A stretch of DNA of 64,000 nucleotides from NCBI RefSeq assembly GCF_001864895.1, contig NZ_MJGO01000039.1:252206-316205 (forward strand), read 5' to 3'. Origin of the DNA: Curtobacterium sp. MCBA15_009. Its GTDB lineage: Bacteria > Actinomycetota > Actinomycetes > Actinomycetales > Microbacteriaceae. The position numbers and the translations under genes are program-made. Of the stretch, positions 18,345 to 26,885 are shown in pieces; within the stretch, counting starts at the first letter, position 1; every line of letters begins with the position of its first letter. The notes under the pieces were generated by a model. That model was not told the origin of the DNA and made no database searches. It was given only the letters and a program-made list of their open reading frames with translations.

Positions 18345-18481
18345 GCCAGCACCCTGTCGCCGAGTGCCGCGGTGCGCGGGCCCGGTCACTGATCTGTGGA
18401 GAACTCCTGCTCGACCGGAAGCCCCGATGGTGCCGCCATCGCGACGCTGCTCGGCCCCGGCGCACCGTTCATCCCGCCGAC

Positions 18482-18520
18482 GCGACACTCTGCCGCGAAC
18501 AGTTGGCGGCAGACTGTCGC
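18482..18520. repeat. Third, diverged palindromic element
   Basis: Nested inverted repeats GCGACA...TGTCGC (outer) and CTGCCGC...GCGGCAG (inner) surround a GAACAGTT loop. The outer arm matches that of the two elements at 17138 and 17291 on the other side of the DUF559-like gene. Confidence 0.65.
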
Positions 18521-18552
18521 TTGCGCGGAACACTCCACCGCCCCGAACACGA

Positions 18553-18588
18553 CGAAGGCCGCCGCCCCCGAGGGGGCAGCGGCCTTCG
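18553..18588 (-). terminator. Terminator after rplL
   Basis: A strong GC hairpin: GAAGGCCGC paired with GCGGCCTTC, with an inner GCCCCC/GGGGGC, starting 19 bases after the rplL stop. The U-tract is weak. Confidence 0.75.
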
Positions 18589-18606
18589 TGACCGAAACGG
18601 TCGAGA

Positions 18607-18990
18607 CTACGCGAGCTCGATCGTGGCGCCGGCGCCCTCGAGCGTCTCCTTGGCCTTGTCGGCGGTCTCCTTGTTGACACCCTCGAGGATCTTGGCGTCG
18701 GCGGTCTCGACGAGCGCCTTGGCCTCACCGAGGCCGAGCGACGTCAGGCCACGGACCTCCTTGATGACCTGGATCTTCTTGTCACCAGCGGACTTGAGGA
18801 TGACGTCGAACTCGGTCTTCTCCTCGACGGCCTCGGCCGGGGCAGCAGCGCCGGGGGCGGCGGCAGCGGCGACCGGGGCGGCCGCGGTGACCTCGAAGAC
18901 CTCTTCGAACTTCTTCACGAAGTCCGAGAGCTCGATGAGCGTGAGCTCCTTGAAGGCCTCGATGAGCTCGTCCTGCGAAAGCTTCGCCAT
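18607..18990 (-). CDS. rplL: 50S ribosomal protein L7/L12
   Basis: The 127-residue stalk protein that recruits translation factors. The N-terminal dimerisation helix ([19 protein letters not shown]) is followed by an Ala/Pro hinge at about residues 35-55 and the C-terminal domain with [12 protein letters not shown] and [21 protein letters not shown] precedes the ATG. It lies 51 bases after rplJ and shares its leader and promoter. A terminator hairpin follows. Confidence 0.98.
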   Translation of the reverse strand: MAKLSQDELIEAFKELTLIELSDFVKKFEEVFEVTAAAPVAAAAAPGAAAPAEAVEEKTEFDVILKSAGDKKIQVIKEVRGLTSLGLGEAKALVETADAKILEGVNKETADKAKETLEGAGATIELA

Positions 18991-19041
18991 GATTTTCTCC
19001 TACTACTCAGTAAAACGTGTGGTTGTGGAACGCGAGCCTGA

Positions 19042-19557
19042 TCAGGCCGCGGACTCCTGCTTCTCGCGGAGGGCGTCCACGGTGCGGACGGCCTGCGAGA
19101 GGGGGGCCTGGAACAGGTACGCAGCACCGAACAGCGAGGCCTTGAAGGCGCCGGCGAGCTTGCCGAGCAGGACTTCACGGGACTCGAGGTCGGCGAGCTT
19201 GTCCACCTCGGTCGCGGAGAGCGGGTTACCGTCGAAGTAACCACCCTTCACCACGAGCTCGGGGTTCGCCTTGGCGAATGCACGCAGCGACTTCGCGACG
19301 GCGACGGTGTCACCGTGGACGAAGGCGAGAGCGGACGGACCGGCGAGCTCGTCGTCGAACGACGAGATGCCGGCGTTGTTCGCCGCGATCTTGGTCAGCG
19401 TGTTCTTCACCACGGCGTACGTGGCGTGCTCACGGATCGAGTTGCGGAGCTCCTTGAGCTGCGCGACCGTGAGACCGCGGTACTCGGTGAGCAGAACGGC
19501 GTTCGAGCTACGGAAGGACTCCGTGAGCTCGGCGACCGCAGCTTCCTTGTTCGCCAT
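19042..19557 (-). CDS. rplJ: 50S ribosomal protein L10
   Basis: A 171-residue protein that anchors L7/L12 dimers at the base of the ribosomal stalk. It begins [17 protein letters not shown] and contains [17 protein letters not shown], a clear L10 N-terminus. The frame runs 90 codons further upstream, but the ATG at 19555-19557 has AAGGAG before it and fits the family. In many bacteria L10 (with L12) represses its own operon by binding the leader; a long structured leader is present here. Unlike the common arrangement, rplK-rplA lie over 20 kb away. Confidence 0.98.
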   Translation of the reverse strand: MANKEAAVAELTESFRSSNAVLLTEYRGLTVAQLKELRNSIREHATYAVVKNTLTKIAANNAGISSFDDELAGPSALAFVHGDTVAVAKSLRAFAKANPELVVKGGYFDGNPLSATEVDKLADLESREVLLGKLAGAFKASLFGAAYLFQAPLSQAVRTVDALREKQESAA

Positions 19558-19744
19558 GGTTCTCCTTGGGGGTCTTGCCGGCAGCCCCGGGTCCACGAAC
19601 GAAAAAAGCTCCGGCGCAGAGGCTCGGAGCTGCTCACACCAGATGGTGGGAGTGGTTCGGAACACCTGCGCGGGATGCCTCACGTGTGAGGACCTTCGGT
19701 TGCGGCGCAAGCGCAGCAACATCCGGCGGTCTTTGGCTTCGAGA
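19558..19744 (-). promoter_or_regulatory. rplJ leader with attenuator (L10 leader-like)
   Basis: About 187 untranslated bases separate the predicted transcription start from rplJ. They contain a GC-rich stem-rich segment and then an intrinsic-terminator-like hairpin before the ribosome-binding site. This matches the layout of autoregulatory L10 leaders. The assignment rests on layout and position, not on a covariance search. Confidence 0.6.
19602..19631 (-). terminator. Attenuator hairpin in the rplJ leader
   Basis: AGCTCCG (19625-19631) pairs with CGGAGCT (19607-19613) around an 11-base loop and is followed directly by a run of six T on the minus strand. This is the only hairpin in the window with a good U-tract, and it stands 45 bases before the rplJ start. 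Confidence 0.75.
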
Positions 19745-19773
19745 ACAGTACCAGATGCGGTGGACGAGACCAA
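19745..19773 (-). promoter_or_regulatory. rplJ-rplL promoter
   Basis: TTGGTC (-35, 19768-19773), a 17-base spacer and TACTGT (-10, 19745-19750) on the minus strand. Good vegetative consensus. Confidence 0.7.
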
Positions 19774-19783
19774 ACGGCGGACG

Positions 19784-19830
19784 GGCGTGCCCAGCTGGGC
19801 GGCGATGCGAAGCGTTGCGCTGGGCACGCC
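19784..19830 (-). terminator. Terminator-like hairpin after the histidine kinase gene
   Basis: A perfect 12-base inverted repeat (GGCGTGCCCAGC / GCTGGGCACGCC) separated by 23 bases, between the kinase stop and the rplJ promoter. There is no U-tract. Confidence 0.55.
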
Positions 19831-19939
19831 GACCGAGCCTGCGAGGGAGGACGGGGCAGGCCCGCCCCGCGCCTCCCGACCGACACGGCCGGCACACCGC
19901 TGGCGCGTCGCGCCGGACCGGCGGCGTGGGCCCGGTCGG

Positions 19940-21424
19940 TCAGCGGGTTGCGTCCACCGCGGCGGGCGTCTCGGCCCACTCTGCCGTTTGCTCGACCCGG
20001 GTCGGCGCCACCGCCTGCTCGGTCGGCAGGTGCACCGTGAAGACCGTGTCGCCGGGCTCGCTCGTCACCGCGACGGTGCCGCCGTGGGCCTGCACCACCG
20101 CGTCGACGATGGCGAGCCCGAGGCCCGTCGAGCCGACGGACCGCGACCGCGAGCTGTCGGCGCGGGCGAACCGTTCGAACAGCTTCGGCAGGAACTCCGG
20201 GTCGATCCCCTGCCCGGTGTCCCGCACGGTCAGGTCGACCCCGCCGTCGCCCGGTGTGATGCCGACCGTGATGCGGGTGCCCTCGGGGGTGTGGGTCCTG
20301 GCGTTCGTCACCAGGTTCACGATGACCTGGTGCAGCCGGGCGGCGTCGCCGACGACCGAGACCGGCTCCGGGGGCACGTCGACCTCGATGACGTGGTCGG
20401 GCGACGCCGCGTGCGCGTCGTTCACGGCGTCGAGCACCAGCCCGGTCAGGTCGACCTCGGCGAACTGGATCTCGCGGCCCTCGTCGAGGCGGGCGAGCAG
20501 CAGCAGGTCCTCGACCATCGAGGTCATCCGGATCGACTCGGACTCGATCCGTCCCATCGCGTAGACGACGTCCTGCGGCAGGTCGCCGCCCATCCGCCGG
20601 GTGAGCTCGGCGTAGCCGCGGACCGAGGCGAGCGGCGTGCGGAGTTCGTGCGAAGCGTCCGCGACGAACTGCCGCACCTTCTGCTCGGAGCGTTCACGGG
20701 CCTGCATGGCGTTCCCGATGTGCCCGAGCATCCGGTTGAACGCGGCGCCGACGCGGCCCACCTCGGTGCGGGGGTCGGTGTCGGGCACGCGGACGCCGTC
20801 CAGCGCGTCGCTGCGGTCGAGCGGCAGCCGGGTGACCGTCGAGGCGGCCTCGGCGACCCGTTCGAGCGGGCGGAGCGACCGGCGGACGACGACCGCGGCG
20901 ACGACGGACCCCGCGACCAACGCGGCCGCGACGACCGCCACCACCACCCAGAACAACTGCCACACGCTGTCGTAGACCGGCGCCATCGGCAGCCCGACGA
21001 CGAGGACCGCCGGCCCGACCGTCACCGCGGCGATCCGGTAGGCACCGAGGGTCGAGCCGAGGTCGACCGTCGCCGGCGGCGCGCCGACCCGGACGGTACC
21101 GAGCGCCGCGGCGCTCGACCGGGTGATCGCGCTCGGTCGGCCGTAGTCGTCGAGCACGTTCGCGATGACCACCTGGCCGTCGACGAAGTAGGCGGTCAAC
21201 GTGCCGACCGCCTGCCCGGACGGCCGCGACAGGTCGATGCTCGGCTGTCCGGACGGGTTCTGTTGCAGGTACCGCTGCGCACGGTTCGTGGCACCCGTGA
21301 TCTGCTTGTCGATCGCACTGGTCTGGATCGAGGACAGCGCGATGATGCTGCCCGCCCCGATGACCGCGCTCACGGCGACGACCAGGGCGACGATGCTCAG
21401 GACGAGCCGGCGCCGCAGCGTCAC
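19940..21424 (-). CDS. Sensor histidine kinase
   Basis: A 494-residue membrane kinase. A first membrane helix (about residues 8-30) and a second near 160-185 bracket an extracytoplasmic sensor domain. A HAMP linker follows, then the phospho-acceptor [19 protein letters not shown], an N-box ([15 protein letters not shown]) and G-boxes ([19 protein letters not shown]). The GTG start overlaps the stop of the response regulator gene by 4 bases (GTGA), so the pair is translationally coupled. It resembles OmpR-partner kinases of the TcrY/PhoR kind; the signal is unknown. Confidence 0.92.
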   Translation of the reverse strand: MTLRRRLVLSIVALVVAVSAVIGAGSIIALSSIQTSAIDKQITGATNRAQRYLQQNPSGQPSIDLSRPSGQAVGTLTAYFVDGQVVIANVLDDYGRPSAITRSSAAALGTVRVGAPPATVDLGSTLGAYRIAAVTVGPAVLVVGLPMAPVYDSVWQLFWVVVAVVAAALVAGSVVAAVVVRRSLRPLERVAEAASTVTRLPLDRSDALDGVRVPDTDPRTEVGRVGAAFNRMLGHIGNAMQARERSEQKVRQFVADASHELRTPLASVRGYAELTRRMGGDLPQDVVYAMGRIESESIRMTSMVEDLLLLARLDEGREIQFAEVDLTGLVLDAVNDAHAASPDHVIEVDVPPEPVSVVGDAARLHQVIVNLVTNARTHTPEGTRITVGITPGDGGVDLTVRDTGQGIDPEFLPKLFERFARADSSRSRSVGSTGLGLAIVDAVVQAHGGTVAVTSEPGDTVFTVHLPTEQAVAPTRVEQTAEWAETPAAVDATR

Positions 21425-22161
21425 GAGGTCGGCTTGATGACGTACCCGACGCCACGCACCGTGTGGATCATCGGGGTCTCACCGGCGTCGATCTTCTTGC
21501 GCAGGTAGGAGATGTAGATCTCGACGACCGAGGACTTGCCCCCGAAGTCGTACGACCACACGCGGTCCAGGATCTGCGCCTTCGACAGCACGCGTCGCGG
21601 GTTCCGCATGAGGAACCGGAGCAGCTCGAACTCGGTGGCGGTCAGCTCGATCGACCGGCCGGCACGGGACACCTCGTACGACTCCTCGTCGAGCACCAGG
21701 TCGCCGACCACGATGCGGGAGTCCCCCGCCTCGGAGATCGAGATCTGCGAGCGACGGATGAGGCCGCGCAGCCGCGCCACGACCTCCTCGAGGGAGAACG
21801 GCTTCGTGACGTAGTCGTCGCCACCCGCGGTGAGGCCGGTGACGCGGTCCTCCACGCTGTCCTTGGCGGTGAGGAACAGTACCGGGGTGTCGTCGTTGTT
21901 CTGCCGCATCCGGCTCAGCACCTGCAGCCCGTCGAGGTCCGGCATCATCACGTCGAGCACCATCGCATCGGGCTTGAACTCCCGCGCCGTCGTCAGGGCG
22001 TCCTGCCCGCCGTTCGCGCTCTTCACGTCCCAGCCCTCGTAGCGGAGCGCCATGGACAGCAGGTCGGTGAGGCTGGCCTCGTCGTCGACGACGAGGATGC
22101 GCAACGGGGTGCCGTCGGCACGGGTGAGACGCGGGGCTGCTGCGGGCTGGGAGATGGTCAC
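21421..22161 (-). CDS. OmpR/PhoP-family response regulator
   Basis: A DNA-binding response regulator of about 246 residues. The receiver domain has LRILVVDDE, the phosphorylated Asp in VLDVMMPDLDG and the Lys in DDYVTKPFSLEE. The C-terminal winged helix has LTATEFELLRFLMRN and HTVRGVGYVI. Mycobacterial PhoP and TcrX are close in style. I choose the GTG at 22161: it lies 7 bases after GATACT, as in other leaderless genes here, and removes an unlikely 17-residue extension. The kinase gene overlaps its end. Confidence 0.92.
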   Translation of the reverse strand: MTISQPAAAPRLTRADGTPLRILVVDDEASLTDLLSMALRYEGWDVKSANGGQDALTTAREFKPDAMVLDVMMPDLDGLQVLSRMRQNNDDTPVLFLTAKDSVEDRVTGLTAGGDDYVTKPFSLEEVVARLRGLIRRSQISISEAGDSRIVVGDLVLDEESYEVSRAGRSIELTATEFELLRFLMRNPRRVLSKAQILDRVWSYDFGGKSSVVEIYISYLRKKIDAGETPMIHTVRGVGYVIKPTS

Positions 22162-22230
22162 GTCTTCGAGTATCGAGACGTTCCTATGAGCGCTCTGTGG
22201 GGGTGCCGTCACCCGGCTGTGGGTCTGCGA

Positions 22231-23667
22231 TCAGACGATCGGCCCCGAGCCGGTCGCGCGGCGGGCGACGAACCAGGCGCGGACCGGTGCACGGGTGGCG
22301 GGGAACGCCGTCGTCGTCACCACGGCGACGAGCACGCCGCACACCGCGGGGACGAACACGGCGGTCACGGCCCCCTCCGGCAGGGCGGAACGGACGATGC
22401 AGGCCGACACCGCCGCGGCGGATGCGACGGTCGCAGCCGGCAACGCCGCTCCGAGGACGGTGCGCAACCGGACACCGGTCCCCCGCAAGGCGATGACGTA
22501 GGACGGCAGCACGAGTGCCGCACAGGCGGCCGCGTACGCCACGACCATCCCGCGGACACCCCAGGGCGACCCCGCGACGAACGCCGCGATCGTGAGCGGC
22601 TGCGACACGAGCACCCACCGGATCTGGCGACGGACGTGCCCGCTCGCGACGAACCACCACTCGGGGACACAGCCGAGCGCCCGCGCCGCGCCGCCGACCA
22701 CGAGGAACGGCAGGAGGTCGGCCGACCCCGACCACGCCGACCCGAACAGCAGCTCGACGACCGGACCGGCCAGGACGCCGAGCAGTGCGAGGACCGGCCA
22801 GGCCAGCAGGGTCACCGCCGCCGTGAACTGTCGGAGCCGTTCCGTCAGGAGCGTCGGGCCCGCTTCGGCGAGCGCGGGCAGTGCGACGCGCTGCACCGCC
22901 GCTCCGATCTGTTCGAGCGGCAGTGTCATGAGCTGCACGGCCTGCACGTACACCCCGGAGGCGGCAGATCCGAAGAGCGCGGCGACGAGGACCCGGTCTC
23001 CGGTCCGGAAGACGAGCATGACCACCTGCACGATCGACACGTCACGGGCGATGCCGACCATCTCGCGGACCACCGGCCACGGAGCCGCCTCGCCACGAGG
23101 CGCGCGCCGGAGGACGGCGACCCCGGTGCCGACGACGGTCCACAGGACGACGACCTGCGCGATGACCGCGATCGGCCCGACTCCGGCGAGCGCCAGGAGG
23201 ACGGCCGTCGAGGCCCCGAGCACGGCACCGGCCGACTCGACCGCGACGACCCGCCCCATCTCGGCGCGTCGGGCCATCGTGGCGATCGGGACCGCGACGG
23301 CTCCGGACACGGGGAACGCCACGGCGATCGCGAGCAGGAGGACCCCGTAGGGCGCGTCGGGCGCGAGCCACGCCGCGAGTGCTCCGGCCGTCGCGACGGC
23401 GACCCCGAGCACGAGCCCGAGGAGCGCACTCATCCGGTGCAGCGCCACGAGGACCGCCTCGGGCTGGGCGCCGGACCGCAGCACCACCGCTGCGAACCCG
23501 CCGCTGCGCACGAGTTCGAGGACGATCGACAGGCCGAGGACGACGGCGGCCGCGCCGTAGTGCTCGGGGCCGAGGATCCGCGCGACGACGACGTTCGCCA
23601 GGATCTGCACGGATGACCGGATGAGCGTCCCGCCGAGGCTCAGGAGCCCGCTGCGGAAGAACATCAC
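22231..23667 (-). CDS. Polysaccharide flippase, Wzx-like (copy 1)
   Basis: A 478-residue membrane protein with about 12-14 helices of the MATE/MOP oligosaccharide-flippase kind. The N-terminal half has ILANVVVARILGPEHYGAAA and the mid-region has LPLEQIGAAVQRVALPAL. It should move a lipid-linked glycan across the cytoplasmic membrane. A second flippase of exactly the same length and similar sequence lies at 27773-29209, with an enzyme cluster between them. A GTG start (23667) follows TATTTT by 6 bases; the ATG at 23664 is possible. It is transcribed away from the enzymes. Confidence 0.88.
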   Translation of the reverse strand: MMFFRSGLLSLGGTLIRSSVQILANVVVARILGPEHYGAAAVVLGLSIVLELVRSGGFAAVVLRSGAQPEAVLVALHRMSALLGLVLGVAVATAGALAAWLAPDAPYGVLLLAIAVAFPVSGAVAVPIATMARRAEMGRVVAVESAGAVLGASTAVLLALAGVGPIAVIAQVVVLWTVVGTGVAVLRRAPRGEAAPWPVVREMVGIARDVSIVQVVMLVFRTGDRVLVAALFGSAASGVYVQAVQLMTLPLEQIGAAVQRVALPALAEAGPTLLTERLRQFTAAVTLLAWPVLALLGVLAGPVVELLFGSAWSGSADLLPFLVVGGAARALGCVPEWWFVASGHVRRQIRWVLVSQPLTIAAFVAGSPWGVRGMVVAYAAACAALVLPSYVIALRGTGVRLRTVLGAALPAATVASAAAVSACIVRSALPEGAVTAVFVPAVCGVLVAVVTTTAFPATRAPVRAWFVARRATGSGPIV

Positions 23668-23673
23668 GCATAG

Positions 23674-23686
23674 AAAATATCACATG
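23674..23686 (-). promoter_or_regulatory. Promoter of flippase copy 1
   Basis: TATTTT (23674-23679) as -10, 6 bases from the GTG, preceded by ATGTGA. The block ATGTGATAT is shared with the promoter of flippase copy 2. The surrounding DNA is unusually A/T-rich for this genome and contains CACATGTGTACATACG. Confidence 0.55.
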
Positions 23687-23747
23687 TGTACATACGTATC
23701 CGCTACGTGCCGGTTGGCAGCCGTGAGCGTCCCTGGTCGCGACACCG

Positions 23748-23753
23748 TAGCGT
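23748..23753 (+). promoter_or_regulatory. -10 box of leaderless acyl-CoA-dehydrogenase-like gene
   Basis: TAGCGT, 7 bases before the ATG at 23761. The 16 bases through the ATG are identical to those of the ABC exporter gene at 15545-15560. Confidence 0.55.
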
Positions 23754-23760
23754 TGGCCCC

Positions 23761-24801
23761 ATGTTGCGCACCGCCGCCTGGCCCCCGTCCGCGACGGACG
23801 TCGACGCTCCGGCGTTGGAACGCTCGGCCGGGAGGCTCAGCGGGACCCACGCGGACCGGCTCGCGTTCGCGCGGGCGGTCGCGTCCACGACCCCGCCGCT
23901 GGCCTCGGGGACCGCCGGACGGTTCTTCGGCACCCTGGCCGCCGTGGCGGCCGCGGACGTCGCCCTGGCACGGACCGTCGAGCCACACCTCGACGCGCTC
24001 GGCATCCTCGCGCAGGCGGGAGTCGACGCGCCGGCCGGGACGACGTGGGGCGTGTTCGCGGCCGAGGCACCCGGACTCCGTCTCGACGCCACCGAACAGC
24101 AGGACGGCACCGTGCTCCTGCACGGCACGAAGCCGTGGTGCTCCCTGGCCTCGACGCTCTCCCACGCCCTCGTGACCGCACACTCCGGTGACGAGCGACG
24201 CCTCGTCGCCGTGGACCTCCGGCAGGACGGCGTCTCGGCGCACGACGACGCCTGGGTGGCGCGGGGGATGCCGGACGTCCCGAGCGGCCCGGTCGACTTC
24301 GACGGCGTCCGGGCGCAGCCCGTCGGCGACCCCGGCTGGTACCTGACCCGGCCCGGCTTCGCGTGGGGCGGGATCGGGGTCGCTGCGTGTTGGTGGGGCG
24401 GAGCGGTCGGCCTCGGCAGGAGGCTCCGTGCACTCGCCGAGGAGCGCCCGGCGTCCGAACTGCTGCAGGCGGCGCTCGGCGCGACCGTGCTCGACCTCGC
24501 CGACGCCGAGAGTGCGCTCGCGGAAGCGGCGTGCGCGATCGACGACGAGACGGCGGGACCGGAGGGTTCCGCACCGGACTGGCCGTTGCTCGCGCAGTCC
24601 GTCCGCTCCAGGGTCCGCAGGGCGGTCGACGCCGTGCGCGAGCGGGTCGTGTCCACGATCGGTCCCGCTCCACTGACCGCGGACGCGGCGGTCGCGGCGC
24701 GGGTCGCCGACCTCGAGCTGTACGTCCTGCAGGACCACGGCGCCCGGGACCTCGCACGCATCGGCCGGATCGTCGTCGAGCGCGGCGGTGTCGCGTGGTG
24801 A
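23761..24801 (+). CDS. Acyl-CoA dehydrogenase-fold protein, atypical
   Basis: A 346-residue protein with the acyl-CoA dehydrogenase layout: helical N-terminus, a beta middle domain (GTVLLHGTKPWCSLAS) and a helical C-terminus ending ELYVLQDHGARDLARIG. It is shorter than the usual 380 or so, and I see no counterpart of the C-terminal catalytic Glu segment (YEGT) of true dehydrogenases. A flavin oxygenase or oxidase role, as in DszC-like members, fits as well. Its stop overlaps the next gene by 4 bases, so it is coupled to a deacetylase/methyltransferase fusion. The substrate is unknown; fatty-acid oxidation is unlikely from the context. Confidence 0.82.
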   Translation: MLRTAAWPPSATDVDAPALERSAGRLSGTHADRLAFARAVASTTPPLASGTAGRFFGTLAAVAAADVALARTVEPHLDALGILAQAGVDAPAGTTWGVFAAEAPGLRLDATEQQDGTVLLHGTKPWCSLASTLSHALVTAHSGDERRLVAVDLRQDGVSAHDDAWVARGMPDVPSGPVDFDGVRAQPVGDPGWYLTRPGFAWGGIGVAACWWGGAVGLGRRLRALAEERPASELLQAALGATVLDLADAESALAEAACAIDDETAGPEGSAPDWPLLAQSVRSRVRRAVDAVRERVVSTIGPAPLTADAAVAARVADLELYVLQDHGARDLARIGRIVVERGGVAW

Positions 24802-26153
24802 GCTTCGACCACCGGGAGCCCGGGACCGATCCGGCGGCGTGGACGGCCTTCCTCGACACCGTGCCGTCCGGCGCCGTCGAACTGGACGGCATCGGGTCCG
24901 TCGTCGTCCTCGCGCCGCACCCCGACGACGAGACCCTCGGTGCCGGCGGTCTCATCGCCCGGGCCGCGGACGACGGCATGCCCGTCCACGTGCTGCTCCT
25001 GACCCGGGGAGAGCACTCGCACCCGGACTCCCCCACGACCACCGCCACGGACCTGGCCACGGTGCGCGACGCCGAGTTCGCCGCCGCCGTGCGGCTCCTG
25101 CACCCGGACGCCACGGTCACCTCGGTCGGCATCCCCGACGGCGCGACCCGCGAGCACCGCGACCGCGTCGTCGGCGCCGTGGCCGACGCCCTCGCCCTGG
25201 GAGCCGGGCCGACGCTGCTCGTCGCGCCCTGGCGCGGCGACGGGCACCGCGACCACCGCATCGCCGGAGAGGTCGCCGAGGACGCAGCGCGTGCCGTCCC
25301 GGGGACGTCCCTGCTCGCCTACCCGATCTGGACCTGGCACTGGGACGACCCGACCGCGTCCGAGGCGCCGTGGGGACGTGCCCGGACACTCCGACTCACC
25401 GAGGACCAGCTGGAGCGGAAGCGCAGCGCGCTCGCGACCTACCGCTCCCAGGTCAGCCCGCTGTCGCCGGCCGTCGGGGACGAGGCGATCGTCGACGACC
25501 GGCACGCCGAGCACCACCTGCGCACGACGGAGTGGTTCTTCGCGTCGGAGCAGGTGCCCTCCCGCTCCCAGGCCTCCTTCGACGCGCACTACGAACGGAA
25601 GCCCGAGGGGTGGGACTTCGACGGGTCCTGGTACGAACGCCGGAAGCGCGCAGTGACGCTGGCCGCACTCCCCCGACCGCGGTTCCGGTCGGCGATCGAG
25701 ATCGGCTGCGCGACCGGGGTCCTGACGGCGGCGCTGACCGAGCGTGCCGATGCCGTGCTCGGGACCGACATCTCCGCCGCACCCCTCGAGCAGGCCGCGC
25801 GCAGGGCACCGGACGCCCGGTTCGTCCAGGCCGCACTGCCCGCCGAGTGGCCGGCGGGGCGCTGGGACCTCGTCGTCATGTCCGAGGTCGGCTACTACCT
25901 GTCCCCCTCGGACCTCGACGCGACGATCGACCGCGTGCTCGCGTCCCTGGACGACGACGGGGTCCTCGTCGCCTGCCACTGGCGCCACCCGGACGACGAA
26001 GCGGTCTCGAGCGGCGACGCCGTCGACGCCCGCCTCGCCGAACGGTGGCCCCGCCCCGCACTGGTCCGCCACGTCGAGGAGGACTTCGTGCTGAGCGTGC
26101 TGCCGGGTCCGGCCGTCCGTTCCGTCGCGCGGGACGAAGGGCTGGTCCGGTGA
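24798..26153 (+). CDS. PIG-L deacetylase / SAM methyltransferase fusion
   Basis: A 451-residue two-domain enzyme. Residues about 35-220 are a PIG-L/LmbE Zn-dependent N-acetyl hydrolase (VVVLAPHPDDETLGAGG; GDGHRDHRIAGE). Residues about 265-451 are a class I methyltransferase (AIEIGCATGVLTAAL; GTDISAAPL). PIG-L proteins remove acetyl groups from GlcNAc-linked substrates and the second domain would methylate, so one polypeptide could deacetylate and then methylate an amino sugar or related glycan. GTG start, 4-base overlap with the gene before and with the glycosyltransferase after. The real substrate is unknown. Confidence 0.88.
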   Translation: MSFDHREPGTDPAAWTAFLDTVPSGAVELDGIGSVVVLAPHPDDETLGAGGLIARAADDGMPVHVLLLTRGEHSHPDSPTTTATDLATVRDAEFAAAVRLLHPDATVTSVGIPDGATREHRDRVVGAVADALALGAGPTLLVAPWRGDGHRDHRIAGEVAEDAARAVPGTSLLAYPIWTWHWDDPTASEAPWGRARTLRLTEDQLERKRSALATYRSQVSPLSPAVGDEAIVDDRHAEHHLRTTEWFFASEQVPSRSQASFDAHYERKPEGWDFDGSWYERRKRAVTLAALPRPRFRSAIEIGCATGVLTAALTERADAVLGTDISAAPLEQAARRAPDARFVQAALPAEWPAGRWDLVVMSEVGYYLSPSDLDATIDRVLASLDDDGVLVACHWRHPDDEAVSSGDAVDARLAERWPRPALVRHVEEDFVLSVLPGPAVRSVARDEGLVR

Positions 26154-26851
26154 CCACGCCCGCACGGATCGACGTCGTGGTCCCGGCGCACGACGAACAG
26201 GACCGGATCGCCGCCTGCCTCGCCGCGCTCGGCGCCGCTCGCGCCCGGCTCGCGGCCGAGCGGCCGGACGTCGAGGTCTCCGTCACGGTCGTGCTCGACG
26301 GCTGCACCGACGGCACCGCCGCTGTGGTGGACGGCTTCGCCGTCGACGTCGTCACGACCGCGCACGTCGGGGTGGGTCGTGCGCGGGCGCTCGGCGCCGC
26401 GCAGGCCGTCCGGGACCACCCCGCCGACGCCGGGCGGCGGTGGCTCGCGCACACCGATGCCGACTCCCGGGTGCCGACCGGCTGGCTCGTGCAGCAGGCC
26501 GACGCACTGCGCTCCGGGGCGCACGTGCTGGTCGGCGCCGTCGTCCCGGACCCGGACGACCTCGATCCCGTCGTGCTCGCCCGCTGGACCCGGGCGCACC
26601 CGCCCGGAGCCGCGCTCGGACACGTGCACGGTGCGAACCTCGGCGTGCTCGCGGCGGCCTACCTGGCGCTCGGCGGGTTCGACCCCGTCCCCGAGCACGA
26701 GGACGTCCGGCTCGTCGAACGCGCGCGCGCGACGGGCTTCCGCGTCGACGCGACGGTCGACCTGCCCGTGGTGACGAGCGGCCGGTTCGCCGGTCGCACC
26801 CCTGGTGGGTACGCGGAGCACCTGCGGCAACAGTACGGCGACGCGAGCTGA
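26150..26851 (+). CDS. GT2-family glycosyltransferase (copy A)
   Basis: A 233-residue GT-A-fold enzyme. It begins RIDVVVPAHDEQDRIAACL, continues with VVLDGCTDGTAAVV and has the metal-binding HTDADSRVPTGW. HVHGANLGVLAAAYLALGGF and EHEDVRLVERA complete the acceptor region. No membrane helix is seen, so it acts on the cytoplasmic face. It starts with a GTG overlapping the previous stop by 4 bases and is the third member of the coupled trio. Only 34 bases separate it from the convergent GT2 gene. Confidence 0.88.
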   Translation: MTTPARIDVVVPAHDEQDRIAACLAALGAARARLAAERPDVEVSVTVVLDGCTDGTAAVVDGFAVDVVTTAHVGVGRARALGAAQAVRDHPADAGRRWLAHTDADSRVPTGWLVQQADALRSGAHVLVGAVVPDPDDLDPVVLARWTRAHPPGAALGHVHGANLGVLAAAYLALGGFDPVPEHEDVRLVERARATGFRVDATVDLPVVTSGRFAGRTPGGYAEHLRQQYGDAS

Positions 26852-26885
26852 CCGGGTCGTCCGGCCGAGTCGCCGGCGTACCCGG

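Noticed and set aside
23761-24801. Fatty-acid beta-oxidation acyl-CoA dehydrogenase
   Set aside because: The catalytic Glu segment is missing and the neighbours are sugar-modifying genes, not thiolase or hydratase genes.
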